Of a DNA stretch of 12,817 nt, positions 1 to 6,038 are shown piece after piece (the first letter of the stretch is position 1; every line of letters starts with the position of its first letter). Origin of the DNA: CAZSTA01 sp964609495 [NCBI: uncultured bacterium]. Its GTDB lineage: Bacteria > CAZSTA01. The notes under the pieces were generated by a model, which was given only the letters and a program-made list of their open reading frames with translations, was not told the DNA's origin and made no database searches. Made by a program: the position numbers and the translations under genes. The stretch covers positions 1 through 12,817 of the forward strand of contig CAZSTA010000101.1 in the NCBI GenBank assembly GCA_964609495.1. Reading direction: 5' to 3'.

Positions 1-19
1 ATTTTTTTGTTAATTCCTC

Positions 20-48
20 TTGACAACAATCCGATTTTTTGGTATACT
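20..48 (+). promoter_or_regulatory. Consensus sigma-70-type promoter of the trpS leader
   Basis: TTGACA at 20-25 and TATACT at 43-48 are separated by exactly 17 bp, placing the start of transcription near 55. The -35 box is perfect and the -10 box has one change from TATAAT. It is the only evident promoter ahead of trpS, with a structured transcript and two terminators lying between it and the gene. Confidence 0.85.
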
Positions 49-54
49 ACAAAT

Positions 55-242
55 AGCAGACAGTTTGATTCGGGAAAGGATGGGTATGTTTAGAATGTTG
101 GTTTCCTCAGCCAATTTAATACTTTGGTGGTGGCGTTGGCGAGTGGGGGAAGTATGCCCATCCGGCTTAAGGTGCTAGCCAAAAGCTAATTTTCGCCAAA
201 TATAAGCCACGGGATACTTCTCAGAGTCCCGTGGCTTTTTTT
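55..242 (+). ncRNA. Structured leader or small RNA, family unknown
   Basis: The stretch between the promoter and the first terminator is about 150 nt of non-coding sequence with nested complementarity on one axis. TTTG 64-67 pairs with 197-200. CGGGAA 71-76 pairs with 190-195 (two G-U). GGATGGGTAT 78-87 pairs with 154-163 (10 bp, one G-U). TTCCTC 103-108 pairs with 146-151 (two G-U), and GCCAA 110-114 pairs with 136-140. A small side hairpin (164-167 with 177-180) lies on the 3' strand. The product would be a rod-shaped RNA of about 185 nt ending at the terminator at 205-242. Size, rod shape, own promoter and a 3'-strand hairpin resemble 6S RNA, but I recognise no 6S signature and the 5' side of the presumed bubble is almost absent. 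It could instead be a ligand-sensing leader of trpS. No T-box motif is present. Confidence 0.45.
205..242 (+). terminator. Intrinsic terminator 1 before trpS
   Basis: Arms 205-214 (AGCCACGGGA) and 227-236 pair perfectly over 10 bp around a 12-nt loop and are followed by seven Ts (236-242). It ends the leader RNA and, unless it is conditional, limits transcription into trpS. Confidence 0.9.
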
Positions 243-257
243 GATGCCAGATTTTAC

Positions 258-293
258 AGCCACGGGTTTTTCGGAAAACTCGTGGCTTTTTTT
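258..293 (+). terminator. Intrinsic terminator 2 before trpS
   Basis: Arms 258-270 and 275-287 form a 13-bp stem with one G-U pair and a TCGG loop, followed by a run of seven Ts (287-293). The base of the stem has the same GCCACGGG arm sequence as terminator 1, so the two arose by duplication or form one tandem regulatory unit. It lies 25 bp before the trpS ribosome site. Confidence 0.88.
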
Positions 294-324
294 ATTTTAT
301 AGAAGATAAAGAGGAGGTATGAAG

Positions 325-1359
325 TTGAAAGGTCGGATATTGACTGGACACAGACCAACAGGAAGAAGACATCTAGGACATCTAGCAGGGACCTTGCAGA
401 GTTGGGTCAAATTACAGGATGAATATGAATGTTTCTTTATCCTCGCCGATTGGCATGTGTTAACTACCGATTATTCGAATTCGGGCAGGATAGGGCAGAA
501 TATCATAGATACGCTTATAGATTGGTTGGCAGCGGGAATCGATCCTGCGAGAAGCACCATCTTCCTCCAGTCGGGGGTGCCAGAGCATGCTGAGTTAACC
601 TTGCTCTTCTCTATGTTAGTCACCGTATCTCGATTGGAGCGCAATCCCACCTATAAAGAGCAGAAGCAGGAACTCGATCTAGGGGAGCGGGCTTCCTTGG
701 GGCTTCTCACCTATCCAGTGTTACAAGCGGCGGATATTCTGATTTATAGGGCTAATGTGGTGCCAGTTGGAGAGGATCAACTGCCTCACCTGGAGTTGAG
801 TAGAGAGATCGCTCGACGCTTCAACAATATCTACGGAGAGCTATTTCCCGAGCCTCAATCCCTACTAAGTGCTACTCCTAGACTATTGGGGATCGATGGA
901 AGGATGATGCATACCAGCTATGGAAATACTATTCCTCTTTCGGCTCCTCCTGAGGAGGTGCGAGAGAAGGTGATGAGTATGACCACCGATCCAGAACGAA
1001 TACATAAGAGCGATCCTGGTCATCCAGGGGTATGCAATGTCTTCTCCTATTACCAAGCTTTCCAAAAGGACATAGAAGAGCAAGTTAGGGATGAGTGCGA
1101 GAAGGCGAAGATAGGTTGTGTGGAGTGTAAGCGGAGATTAGCTGAGTTCTTAGTGGAGAAACTACAGCCATTCCGGGAGAAGAGAGCAGAACTTATTGAT
1201 CAGCCAGATAGGGTGATTCAAATCTTAGCTGAGGGAACACCAAAGGCAAGGAAGGTCGCTAGGGAGACGATCGAGATGGTTAGGGAGAGGATGAAATTAG
1301 ATTATACTGCCCAGTGGAATGTTCTGCCTCCGGCGAAGAATTTGAGTATGTATTTTTAG
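325..1359 (+). CDS. trpS: Tryptophanyl-tRNA synthetase with altered KMSKS loop
   Basis: This class I aminoacyl-tRNA synthetase activates tryptophan with ATP and charges tRNA-Trp in the cytoplasm. The Rossmann-fold start TGHRPTGRRHLGH carries the HIGH-type motif (HLGH). The core has family blocks such as YPVLQAADILIY and VGEDQLPHLELSREIARRFN, and a GCVECKRRL block near residue 267. Length (about 345 aa) is normal. Start choice: the ribosome site GAGGAGGT (311-318) touches the ATG at 319, leaving no spacing, whereas the in-frame TTG at 325 lies 7 nt from GGAGG. I therefore prefer TTG; the ATG would add two residues. The expected KMSKS signature is replaced by MMHTS (904-918), so both signature lysines are missing, although the flanking GIDGR and YGNTI are intact. 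Transcription must pass two terminators. A second, standard TrpRS elsewhere in the genome is possible. Confidence 0.93.
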   Translation: MKGRILTGHRPTGRRHLGHLAGTLQSWVKLQDEYECFFILADWHVLTTDYSNSGRIGQNIIDTLIDWLAAGIDPARSTIFLQSGVPEHAELTLLFSMLVTVSRLERNPTYKEQKQELDLGERASLGLLTYPVLQAADILIYRANVVPVGEDQLPHLELSREIARRFNNIYGELFPEPQSLLSATPRLLGIDGRMMHTSYGNTIPLSAPPEEVREKVMSMTTDPERIHKSDPGHPGVCNVFSYYQAFQKDIEEQVRDECEKAKIGCVECKRRLAEFLVEKLQPFREKRAELIDQPDRVIQILAEGTPKARKVARETIEMVRERMKLDYTAQWNVLPPAKNLSMYF

Positions 1360-1370
1360 GGCTGTATAAT

Positions 1371-1399
1371 GGCGAGTCGAGTCTCCTACTGGGCTCGCC
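1371..1399 (+). other. Stem-loop after trpS without T run
   Basis: GGCGAG (1371-1376) pairs with CTCGCC (1394-1399) around a 17-nt loop, 12 nt after the trpS stop. No T tract follows, so it is at most a weak or factor-assisted terminator or a 3'-end stabilising hairpin. Confidence 0.4.
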
Positions 1400-1455
1400 T
1401 GAACTTAGAGGAGATAGCTAGAGAGAAACCATTTTAATTTTTTTGGTATTTACCA

Positions 1456-1484
1456 TTGACAAATCGGTAATACTAAGATATAAT
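1456..1484 (+). promoter_or_regulatory. Perfect consensus promoter of the mtrB-trp operon
   Basis: TTGACA at 1456-1461 and TATAAT at 1479-1484 with a 17-bp spacer match the sigma-70 consensus at every position. Transcription should start near 1491, giving a 5' leader of about 50 nt before the DUF72 gene. No comparable promoter is seen between here and trpE, so it probably serves the whole operon. Confidence 0.9.
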
Positions 1485-1510
1485 ATAAACTCAGGATTTC
1501 TCAAAACGTT

Positions 1511-1547
1511 GGGAGTTAGATAGATGAGACGAGTTGTAAAGCTATGA
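1511..1547 (+). promoter_or_regulatory. Leader with TAG/GAG triplets and a 7-codon upstream ORF
   Basis: Triplets GAG 1513, TAG 1517, TAG 1521, GAG 1526 and GAG 1531 crowd the leader, the last three at 5-nt intervals as in TRAP targets. The first two spacers are only 1 nt and at most six triplets can be counted, so TRAP binding is uncertain. The same stretch holds a ribosome site GGGAG (1511-1515) followed 8 nt later by ATG at 1524. This opens a 7-codon frame (MRRVVKL) whose TGA (1545-1547) overlaps the ATG of the DUF72 gene as ATGA. The DUF72 gene has no good ribosome site of its own, so it is probably translated by coupling to this mini-ORF. Confidence 0.4.
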
Positions 1548-2323
1548 CTGAGATTTTTTCGGGATGCTCTGGATGGTATTATGAGCATTGGAGAGGGAAA
1601 TTCTATCCAGAATCGCTTGGTAAGAGTAAGTGGTTGCAGTTCTACAGTAAGGAATTTAATAGTGTAGAACTTAATAATACTTTCTACCACTTCCCTCGAG
1701 AGAGGAACTTAAAAGCCTGGTATTCCAAAGTCCCTAGCGATTTCAAATTCTCGGTGAAAGCCACTAGGTCGATAACTCATACGAGGAAGTTCTCGAATAC
1801 TGAAGCTCTTATCAAGGATTTCTATTCGGCTTTGGAGTTTCTAGGGGATAAATTAGGTTGTATCCTATTCCAACTCCCTCCTCAGCTTAAGAAGAATCTC
1901 GATATATTGGCTAAAATTGTTGAGCAGTTGGATAAGGAGAAGAGCAACGTCTTGGAATTTCGTGATCCCTCATGGTTTTCTGAAGAGGTATATGAGATAC
2001 TGAGGGATAACAATATTGGTATGTGTTCCCTCAGTGCTCCCCGATCTTCGGGATTGCCCGAGGAAATTATAACAACTTCCGATACATACTATATCAGATT
2101 TCACGGTAGGGATGATTGGTATAGTTACAACTACTCCGAGGAAGAATTAAGAAGATGGGCTGAGAAGATTAAGGCTCTCGAAGTTGGAAGTAGAAACAGA
2201 GATAATTCAAAGATAACTCCGCCTGAGAAATTGAAGATATTCATCTATTTCAACAATGATTACGAGGCTTATGCTCCTGAGAATTGCAAGCGCTTGAGGG
2301 AACTCATAGTTTCAGCTATCTAA
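1544..2323 (+). CDS. DUF72 (YecE-like) family protein
   Basis: Full-length member of the DUF72/YecE family (COG1801), TIM-barrel-like proteins of unknown biochemical role. Diagnostic blocks are the N-terminal GCSGWYYEHWRGKFYP (residues 7-22), FNSVELNNTFYHFP, the FKFSVKATRSITH strand, LGCILFQLPPQLKKN, LEFRDPSWF, YYIRFHGRDDWYSYNYSEEEL and the C-terminal IYFNNDYEAYAPENCKRL. At 259 aa it has normal family length. There is no signal peptide or membrane segment, so it should be cytoplasmic. The start at 1544 keeps the conserved N-terminus but lacks a clear ribosome site; it overlaps the stop of a 7-codon upstream frame. It is the first large gene after the operon promoter, 39 nt before mtrB. No link between this family and tryptophan is known to me, so its presence may reflect shared transcription only. 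Confidence 0.9.
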   Translation: MTEIFSGCSGWYYEHWRGKFYPESLGKSKWLQFYSKEFNSVELNNTFYHFPRERNLKAWYSKVPSDFKFSVKATRSITHTRKFSNTEALIKDFYSALEFLGDKLGCILFQLPPQLKKNLDILAKIVEQLDKEKSNVLEFRDPSWFSEEVYEILRDNNIGMCSLSAPRSSGLPEEIITTSDTYYIRFHGRDDWYSYNYSEEELRRWAEKIKALEVGSRNRDNSKITPPEKLKIFIYFNNDYEAYAPENCKRLRELIVSAI

Positions 2324-2362
2324 CTAAGCAGTCAAATCTTTAATAAAGTAGGTGAGAAAGGA

Positions 2363-2596
2363 ATGGCAGAAGAGACAGCAGTTTTAGCCGATTTTGTAGC
2401 TATCAAAGCTTTGGAGAATGGAGTGACCATTATCGGTATCACTAGAGGTAAGGAGAGCAGGGTCCATCATACGGAGAAGCTTGATGCCGGCGAAGTTATG
2501 TTCGCTCAATTCACCGAGGATATCTCAGCCATAAAGATTAGAGGCAGATCCGAAATCACGAGTAAGTATGGTAAAATTACGACTGGGGGTGAATAA
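2363..2596 (+). CDS. mtrB: Trp RNA-binding attenuation protein (TRAP)
   Basis: This 77-aa protein matches Bacillus TRAP along its length. In Bacillus, TRAP forms an 11-subunit ring that binds tryptophan between subunits and wraps RNA carrying repeated (G/U)AG triplets. The RNA-contact residues known as Lys37, Lys56 and Arg58 in B. subtilis correspond to K39 (HHTEKLD), K58 and R60 (SAIKIRG). Tryptophan-pocket positions equivalent to Thr25, Gln47, Thr49 and Ser53 are kept as T27, Q49, T51 and S55, and Thr30 is replaced by the similar S32. The protein should therefore sense tryptophan and bind RNA. The ribosome site AGGTG (2350-2354) is 8 nt before the ATG. The gene lies in the trp operon itself, immediately before a strong candidate TRAP target, unlike B. 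subtilis where mtrB is unlinked to the trp genes. No anti-TRAP gene is visible. Confidence 0.95.
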   Translation: MAEETAVLADFVAIKALENGVTIIGITRGKESRVHHTEKLDAGEVMFAQFTEDISAIKIRGRSEITSKYGKITTGGE

Positions 2597-2598
2597 GG

Positions 2599-2654
2599 GA
2601 GGTGAGAAGGGTAATATAATAGATTAGATAAGATTAGATGAGCAGATAGATTAG
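2599..2654 (+). promoter_or_regulatory. TRAP-binding site of the trp leader
   Basis: Triplets lie at GAG 2599, GAG 2604, TAG 2620, TAG 2625, AAG 2630, TAG 2635, GAG 2640, TAG 2647 and TAG 2652. Steps are exactly 5 nt for 2599-2604, 2620-2640 and 2647-2652, meaning 2-nt spacers, the optimum known for TRAP. Nine triplets are counted here, close to the 11 subunits of the ring; an imperfect stretch (2607-2619) may loop out. The site begins two bases after the mtrB stop and overlaps the antiterminator arm at 2632-2643. A TATAAT-like string at 2615-2620 has no matching -35 box. Confidence 0.85.
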
Positions 2655-2700
2655 GATATCCGAAAACCTAAGATATTTATCAACCGAGCTCATCTTAATC
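2632..2700 (+). promoter_or_regulatory. Candidate trp antiterminator
   Basis: GATTAGATGAGC (2632-2643) pairs with 2688-2700 over 12 bp with a single bulged U at 2696. The 5' arm contains TRAP triplets TAG 2635 and GAG 2640 and part of AAG 2630; the 3' arm takes up the last three bases (2688-2690) of the terminator's left arm. TRAP bound to the triplets would block this helix and free the terminator arm, the logic of the B. subtilis trp leader. A small inner hairpin (2651-2655 with 2667-2671) would sit within the loop. Confidence 0.6.
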
Positions 2701-2776
2701 AAAAATCCGAGATATTCACAGCTTAGAGATCATCCGATCTTTAAGGTGTGAACTATAGATCGACAGCTCGGTTTTT
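2682..2776 (+). terminator. Candidate trp attenuator (intrinsic terminator)
   Basis: AACCGAGCT (2682-2690) pairs perfectly over 9 bp with AGCTCGGTT (2765-2773), and the 3' arm runs into TTTTT (2772-2776). The intervening sequence folds into its own hairpin: TTCACA 2715-2720 with 2747-2752, TTA 2723-2725 with 2742-2744 and AGAT 2727-2730 with 2737-2740. The same 3' arm could pair with a second CCGAG copy at 2707-2711, giving a shorter terminator that the antiterminator would not disrupt. Which fold terminates is unresolved. It ends about 90 nt before trpE. Confidence 0.6.
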
Positions 2777-2867
2777 CATTTGGAAGAGATCGCGATCCTA
2801 CTTAGGAAGCCATCATCGAGCGGATTAAAACTTCTGTAGTCGAGTTTAGAAAGATTGAGAGGAGGAA

Positions 2868-4349
2868 ATGATGTATAAACCAACCTTCGCTGAGTTTAAG
2901 AGATTAGCTGAGCACGGGAATTTGATACCCATTTACAAGGAGATACTTGCCGATCTGGAGACCCCGGTATCCGCCTTTAAGAAGCTTCGAGAGGGAGAGA
3001 AGTTCGCCTTCCTTCTTGAGAGCGTGGAAGGTGGGGAGAGGGTCGCTAGATATTCTTTTCTGGGGAGCGATCCCTTCTTAATCGTTCGGAGTAAAGGGGA
3101 TAAGTGGCTAATAGAGGAGAATGGAGAGAAGAGAGAAGAGAAATCGGAAGATGATCCCCTGAGATATCTTGAGAGGATGCTCAAGAGGTATAAGCCGATC
3201 GCTCATCACGAATTATCGGAGTTACCACGCTTCTATGGTGGCGCAGTGGGATATCTAAGTTATGATATGGTCAGGTACTTCGAGAAGTTGCCCGATCTAT
3301 TGGAGGACGATCTTCACTTCCCCGATTGTGCCTTCCTCTTAACCGATACCATTTTGGTATTCGATCATGTAAAACATAAGATCAAGATCGTAGCTAACGT
3401 TTCGGTCGACTCTGATCTCAAGAAAGCTTATCATAAGGCCCTCGATAAGATAGAGGCGATAGAACATAAATTGAAATCTCCCCAGCCTTATCCCAACGAT
3501 CATCAGCCTAAGCCCCTGAAGGTGGAATCCAACTTCTCCCGAGAGGAATTCATCAGGGGTGTGGAAAAAATTAAGGATTACATCCGGGCAGGGGATATCA
3601 TTCAAGCTGTCTTTTCCCAGAGGTTCGCTACTACCCTCTCCAACGATTCCTTCGATGTCTATAGGGCTTTGCGCTCCATTAATCCCTCCCCCTATATGTT
3701 CTACTTGAAGTTCGATGATTTCAGTATCTTAGGTTCTTCTCCCGAACTTTTGGTGCGGGTCGAGGACGATCGAGTCCAATATCGTCCTTTGGCAGGAACT
3801 AGGAGGAGAGGGGAGACACCGAAGGAGGATAAACAATTGGAGGAGGAGTTACTTGCGGACGAGAAGGAGCGGGCGGAGCATGTGATGTTAGTCGATCTAG
3901 GGAGGAACGACATCGGTCGAGTCTGTGGCTACGGGACCGTCAAAGTCTCCGAGTTGATGGCGGTCGAGCGATATTCCCATGTGATGCATATCGTCTCGAA
4001 CGTTGAGGGGCAACTCAGACCGGATAAGACTCCTTTTGATGCCCTACGAGCTTGTTTTCCCGCGGGGACGGTAACCGGAGCTCCGAAGATCAGAGCTATG
4101 GAGATAATAGAGGAACTGGAACCAGTGAGGCGCGGTCCTTATGCGGGATCGGTGGGATATCTGGGATTCTCTGGGAATCTCGATACCTGCATCACTATCC
4201 GCACCATTATCGTCAAGGGTGATAAAGCCTATGTTCAGGCTGGAGCGGGAATCGTCGCCGATTCCGATCCCGAAAGCGAATATCAGGAAACGGCGAATAA
4301 GGCTAAAGCCTTGCTAACCGCGATCGAGGTGGCGGAAAGGGGGCTTTAG
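2868..4349 (+). CDS. trpE: Anthranilate synthase component I
   Basis: TrpE converts chorismate and ammonia to anthranilate, the committed step, in complex with TrpG. The N-terminal domain carries the feedback-inhibition motif LLES (residues 49-52, followed by [10 protein letters not shown]), so end-product inhibition by tryptophan is expected. The chorismate-binding domain (about 225-485) shows [24 protein letters not shown] (272-280), [12 protein letters not shown] (307-318), [15 protein letters not shown] (334-348) and [18 protein letters not shown] (397-414). The 493-aa length is normal. Two ATGs stand in tandem; GGAGG at 2861-2865 is 2 nt from the first and 5 nt from the second (2871), so initiation at 2871 is slightly more likely. 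It is the first gene after the attenuator, and its stop is 2 nt from the trpG start, consistent with coupled synthesis of the two subunits. Confidence 0.98.
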   Translation: MMYKPTFAEFKRLAEHGNLIPIYKEILADLETPVSAFKKLREGEKFAFLLESVEGGERVARYSFLGSDPFLIVRSKGDKWLIEENGEKREEKSEDDPLRYLERMLKRYKPIAHHELSELPRFYGGAVGYLSYDMVRYFEKLPDLLEDDLHFPDCAFLLTDTILVFDHVKHKIKIVANVSVDSDLKKAYHKALDKIEAIEHKLKSPQPYPNDHQPKPLKVESNFSREEFIRGVEKIKDYIRAGDIIQAVFSQRFATTLSNDSFDVYRALRSINPSPYMFYLKFDDFSILGSSPELLVRVEDDRVQYRPLAGTRRRGETPKEDKQLEEELLADEKERAEHVMLVDLGRNDIGRVCGYGTVKVSELMAVERYSHVMHIVSNVEGQLRPDKTPFDALRACFPAGTVTGAPKIRAMEIIEELEPVRRGPYAGSVGYLGFSGNLDTCITIRTIIVKGDKAYVQAGAGIVADSDPESEYQETANKAKALLTAIEVAERGL

Positions 4350-4351
4350 AG

Positions 4352-4969
4352 ATGATCCTAATGATCGATAATTACGATTCTTTTACTTACAATCTGGTCC
4401 AGTATCTGGGCGAATTGGGGGCTGAGCTCTCCGTCTATCGCAATGATAAGATAACCGTGGAGGAGATGAAGAGCCTCGATCCCGATCGGATCGTTATCTC
4501 CCCAGGTCCTTGCACTCCTAATGAGGCTGGGATATCCAACGAGGTAGTCGAGGAGTTCGCGGGGAGAGTCCCGATCCTTGGTGTCTGTCTGGGGAATCAA
4601 TGTATAGGGCAAGTCTTTGGGGGCGAGATAGTGCGAGCCCAGAGATTAATGCATGGAAAGACCTCTGAGATCCATCATGATGGTCTTTCGATCTTCTGTG
4701 GCTTGCCGAACCCTTTCATCGCCACTCGTTACCATTCTTTAGCGATAGATAGGGATAGCGTTCCTGATTGTCTGGAGGTAACTGCTAGGGCTGAGGATGG
4801 GGAGATAATGGGAGTGAGGCACAAGAAATATGCTGTAGAGGGGGTCCAGTTTCATCCCGAGTCGATATTGACTCCGATGGGGAAGAGACTGCTGGCTAAC
4901 TTTTTGCATAGGGATTTCTCGGATAAATTGCCTTTGAGTGCTGAGAATATCGAGGTTACTATCAGATAA
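4352..4969 (+). CDS. trpG: Anthranilate synthase glutamine amidotransferase subunit
   Basis: Class I glutamine amidotransferase that releases ammonia from glutamine for TrpE. Seen are the N-terminal [20 protein letters not shown], the oxyanion strand [12 protein letters not shown], the nucleophile elbow GVCLGNQ with Cys79, and the catalytic pair His168 and Glu170 in VQFHPES. The usual elbow is GVCLGHQ, so the His-to-Asn change at residue 82 is a small oddity; the catalytic triad is intact. At 205 aa it is a stand-alone subunit of normal size, not fused to TrpD. It begins 2 nt after trpE without a strong ribosome site, suggesting translational coupling. A PabA role, or shared use in folate synthesis, cannot be excluded, since TrpG of Bacillus serves both pathways; the operon position makes tryptophan the main role. 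Confidence 0.97.
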   Translation: MILMIDNYDSFTYNLVQYLGELGAELSVYRNDKITVEEMKSLDPDRIVISPGPCTPNEAGISNEVVEEFAGRVPILGVCLGNQCIGQVFGGEIVRAQRLMHGKTSEIHHDGLSIFCGLPNPFIATRYHSLAIDRDSVPDCLEVTARAEDGEIMGVRHKKYAVEGVQFHPESILTPMGKRLLANFLHRDFSDKLPLSAENIEVTIR

Positions 4970-4989
4970 GATTAGAGGAGGTCGGGTAA

Positions 4990-6003
4990 ATGATCAAAGA
5001 GAGTATTAGAAAGGTAGTTGAGAGGGAAGATTTAACTTTGCCAGAAGCCCAGCAAACTATGGAGGAGATTATGAGCGGAGAGGCAGCTCCTGCTCAGATA
5101 GCTTCCTTTATCACCGCCTTGCGAATGAAGGGAGAGACGGTAGAGGAGATCTCGGGCTTTGCCAAGACTATGCGCTCCAAAGCTACCCAGATCAAGACAG
5201 AAAGAGAACCACTCATTGATACCTGTGGAACAGGAGGGGATGGAGCTAAAACCTTCAATATCTCCACCGCTACCGCTTTCGTCGCAGCTGGAGCAGGGAT
5301 CGCAGTTGCCAAGCATGGAAATCGCTCGGTATCAAGTAATTGTGGAAGTGCAGATGTCCTGAAGGAGCTAGGGGTCAATCTAGAGCTGAGTCCAGAGAAA
5401 GTCGGAGAATGCATCGATGAGGTCGGTATTGGCTTCCTCTATGCGCCTCTTCTCCACAAAGCGATGAAGTATGCCATCGGTCCCAGAAGGGAGATGGGGA
5501 TAAGAACGGTCTTTAATATCCTGGGTCCCCTGACAAACCCTGCGGGAGCTAAGAGACAGATAATGGGCGTCTTCGATATAAATCTGACCGAGGCTTTAGC
5601 GGAAGTCCTTCAAAATCTAGGAGGAGAACATTGCTTCGTTGTCCACAGCGAAGATGGCTTGGACGAGATAACCATCACTGGGGTCACTAAGATATCGGAG
5701 GCTAAGGATGGGAAGGTCGATACTTACTATCTAGATCCTAGAGAATTAGGCTTCAAGCTTGCCTCCCTGGAGGAAGTGCGCGGAGGAGATGTCAAGAAAA
5801 ATGCGCAGATGCTCTTGGATGTTCTAGGTGGAGAGAATGGACCTACGAGGGACATAGTTCTATTGAACTCCGCAGCCGCTATAATCGCGGGAGGGAAGGT
5901 CAATGATTTCGCTGAGGGGCTAGAGTTGGCTAGGGAATCTATAGACTCAGGAGAGGCTATGCGAAAGCTTTCTGCTATGCGAGAGTTCACAAACGCCGTT
6001 TAG
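4990..6003 (+). CDS. trpD: Anthranilate phosphoribosyltransferase
   Basis: TrpD transfers phosphoribose from PRPP to anthranilate. The PRPP-binding glycine loop GTGGD (residues 80-84), the KHGNRSVSS motif (108-116), the CGSADVLKELGV segment and RREMGIRTVFNILGPLTNPA are all present, so all active-site blocks are seen. The 337-aa length is normal for the family. A strong ribosome site (AGGAGG, 4976-4981) lies 8 nt before the ATG. The trpG-trpD gap is 20 bp. The bases 4964-4976 repeat 13 bases of the TRAP site (2626-2638), and triplets AAG 4968, TAG 4973 and GAG 4978 cover the ribosome site at 5-nt steps, hinting at a possible extra point of TRAP control. Confidence 0.98.
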   Translation: MIKESIRKVVEREDLTLPEAQQTMEEIMSGEAAPAQIASFITALRMKGETVEEISGFAKTMRSKATQIKTEREPLIDTCGTGGDGAKTFNISTATAFVAAGAGIAVAKHGNRSVSSNCGSADVLKELGVNLELSPEKVGECIDEVGIGFLYAPLLHKAMKYAIGPRREMGIRTVFNILGPLTNPAGAKRQIMGVFDINLTEALAEVLQNLGGEHCFVVHSEDGLDEITITGVTKISEAKDGKVDTYYLDPRELGFKLASLEEVRGGDVKKNAQMLLDVLGGENGPTRDIVLLNSAAAIIAGGKVNDFAEGLELARESIDSGEAMRKLSAMREFTNAV

Positions 6004-6038
6004 GCACATAATATTGAGAAGAAGGGGAGAATAAGGAT

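Noticed and set aside
120-245. T-box riboswitch controlling trpS
   Set aside because: trpS leaders often carry a T-box, but no AGGGTGGNACCGCG-like sequence, UGGN acceptor match or Stem I motifs are present; AAGGTGCTAGCC at 170-180 is only a loose resemblance.
1371-1399. Intrinsic terminator of trpS
   Set aside because: The 6-bp stem is real but no T run follows, so only a stem-loop is reported.
2592-2620. Promoter for trpE using TATAAT at 2615-2620
   Set aside because: No -35 box lies 16-18 bp upstream (the sequence there is AATAAG-like), and the TATAAT string is better explained as the start of the TAG triplet ladder.
2596-2645. Leader peptide after the strong ribosome-site-like GGGAGGTGAG
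   Set aside because: No start codon lies at a suitable distance; the ATG at 2638 opens only three codons. The purine run is better read as TRAP triplets GAG 2599 and 2604.
5032-5414. Long - strand reading frames inside trpD (and similar ones in other genes)
   Set aside because: They lie wholly within well-conserved enzymes, lack ribosome sites and have low-complexity Ser/Leu-rich translations typical of antisense of purine-rich genes.
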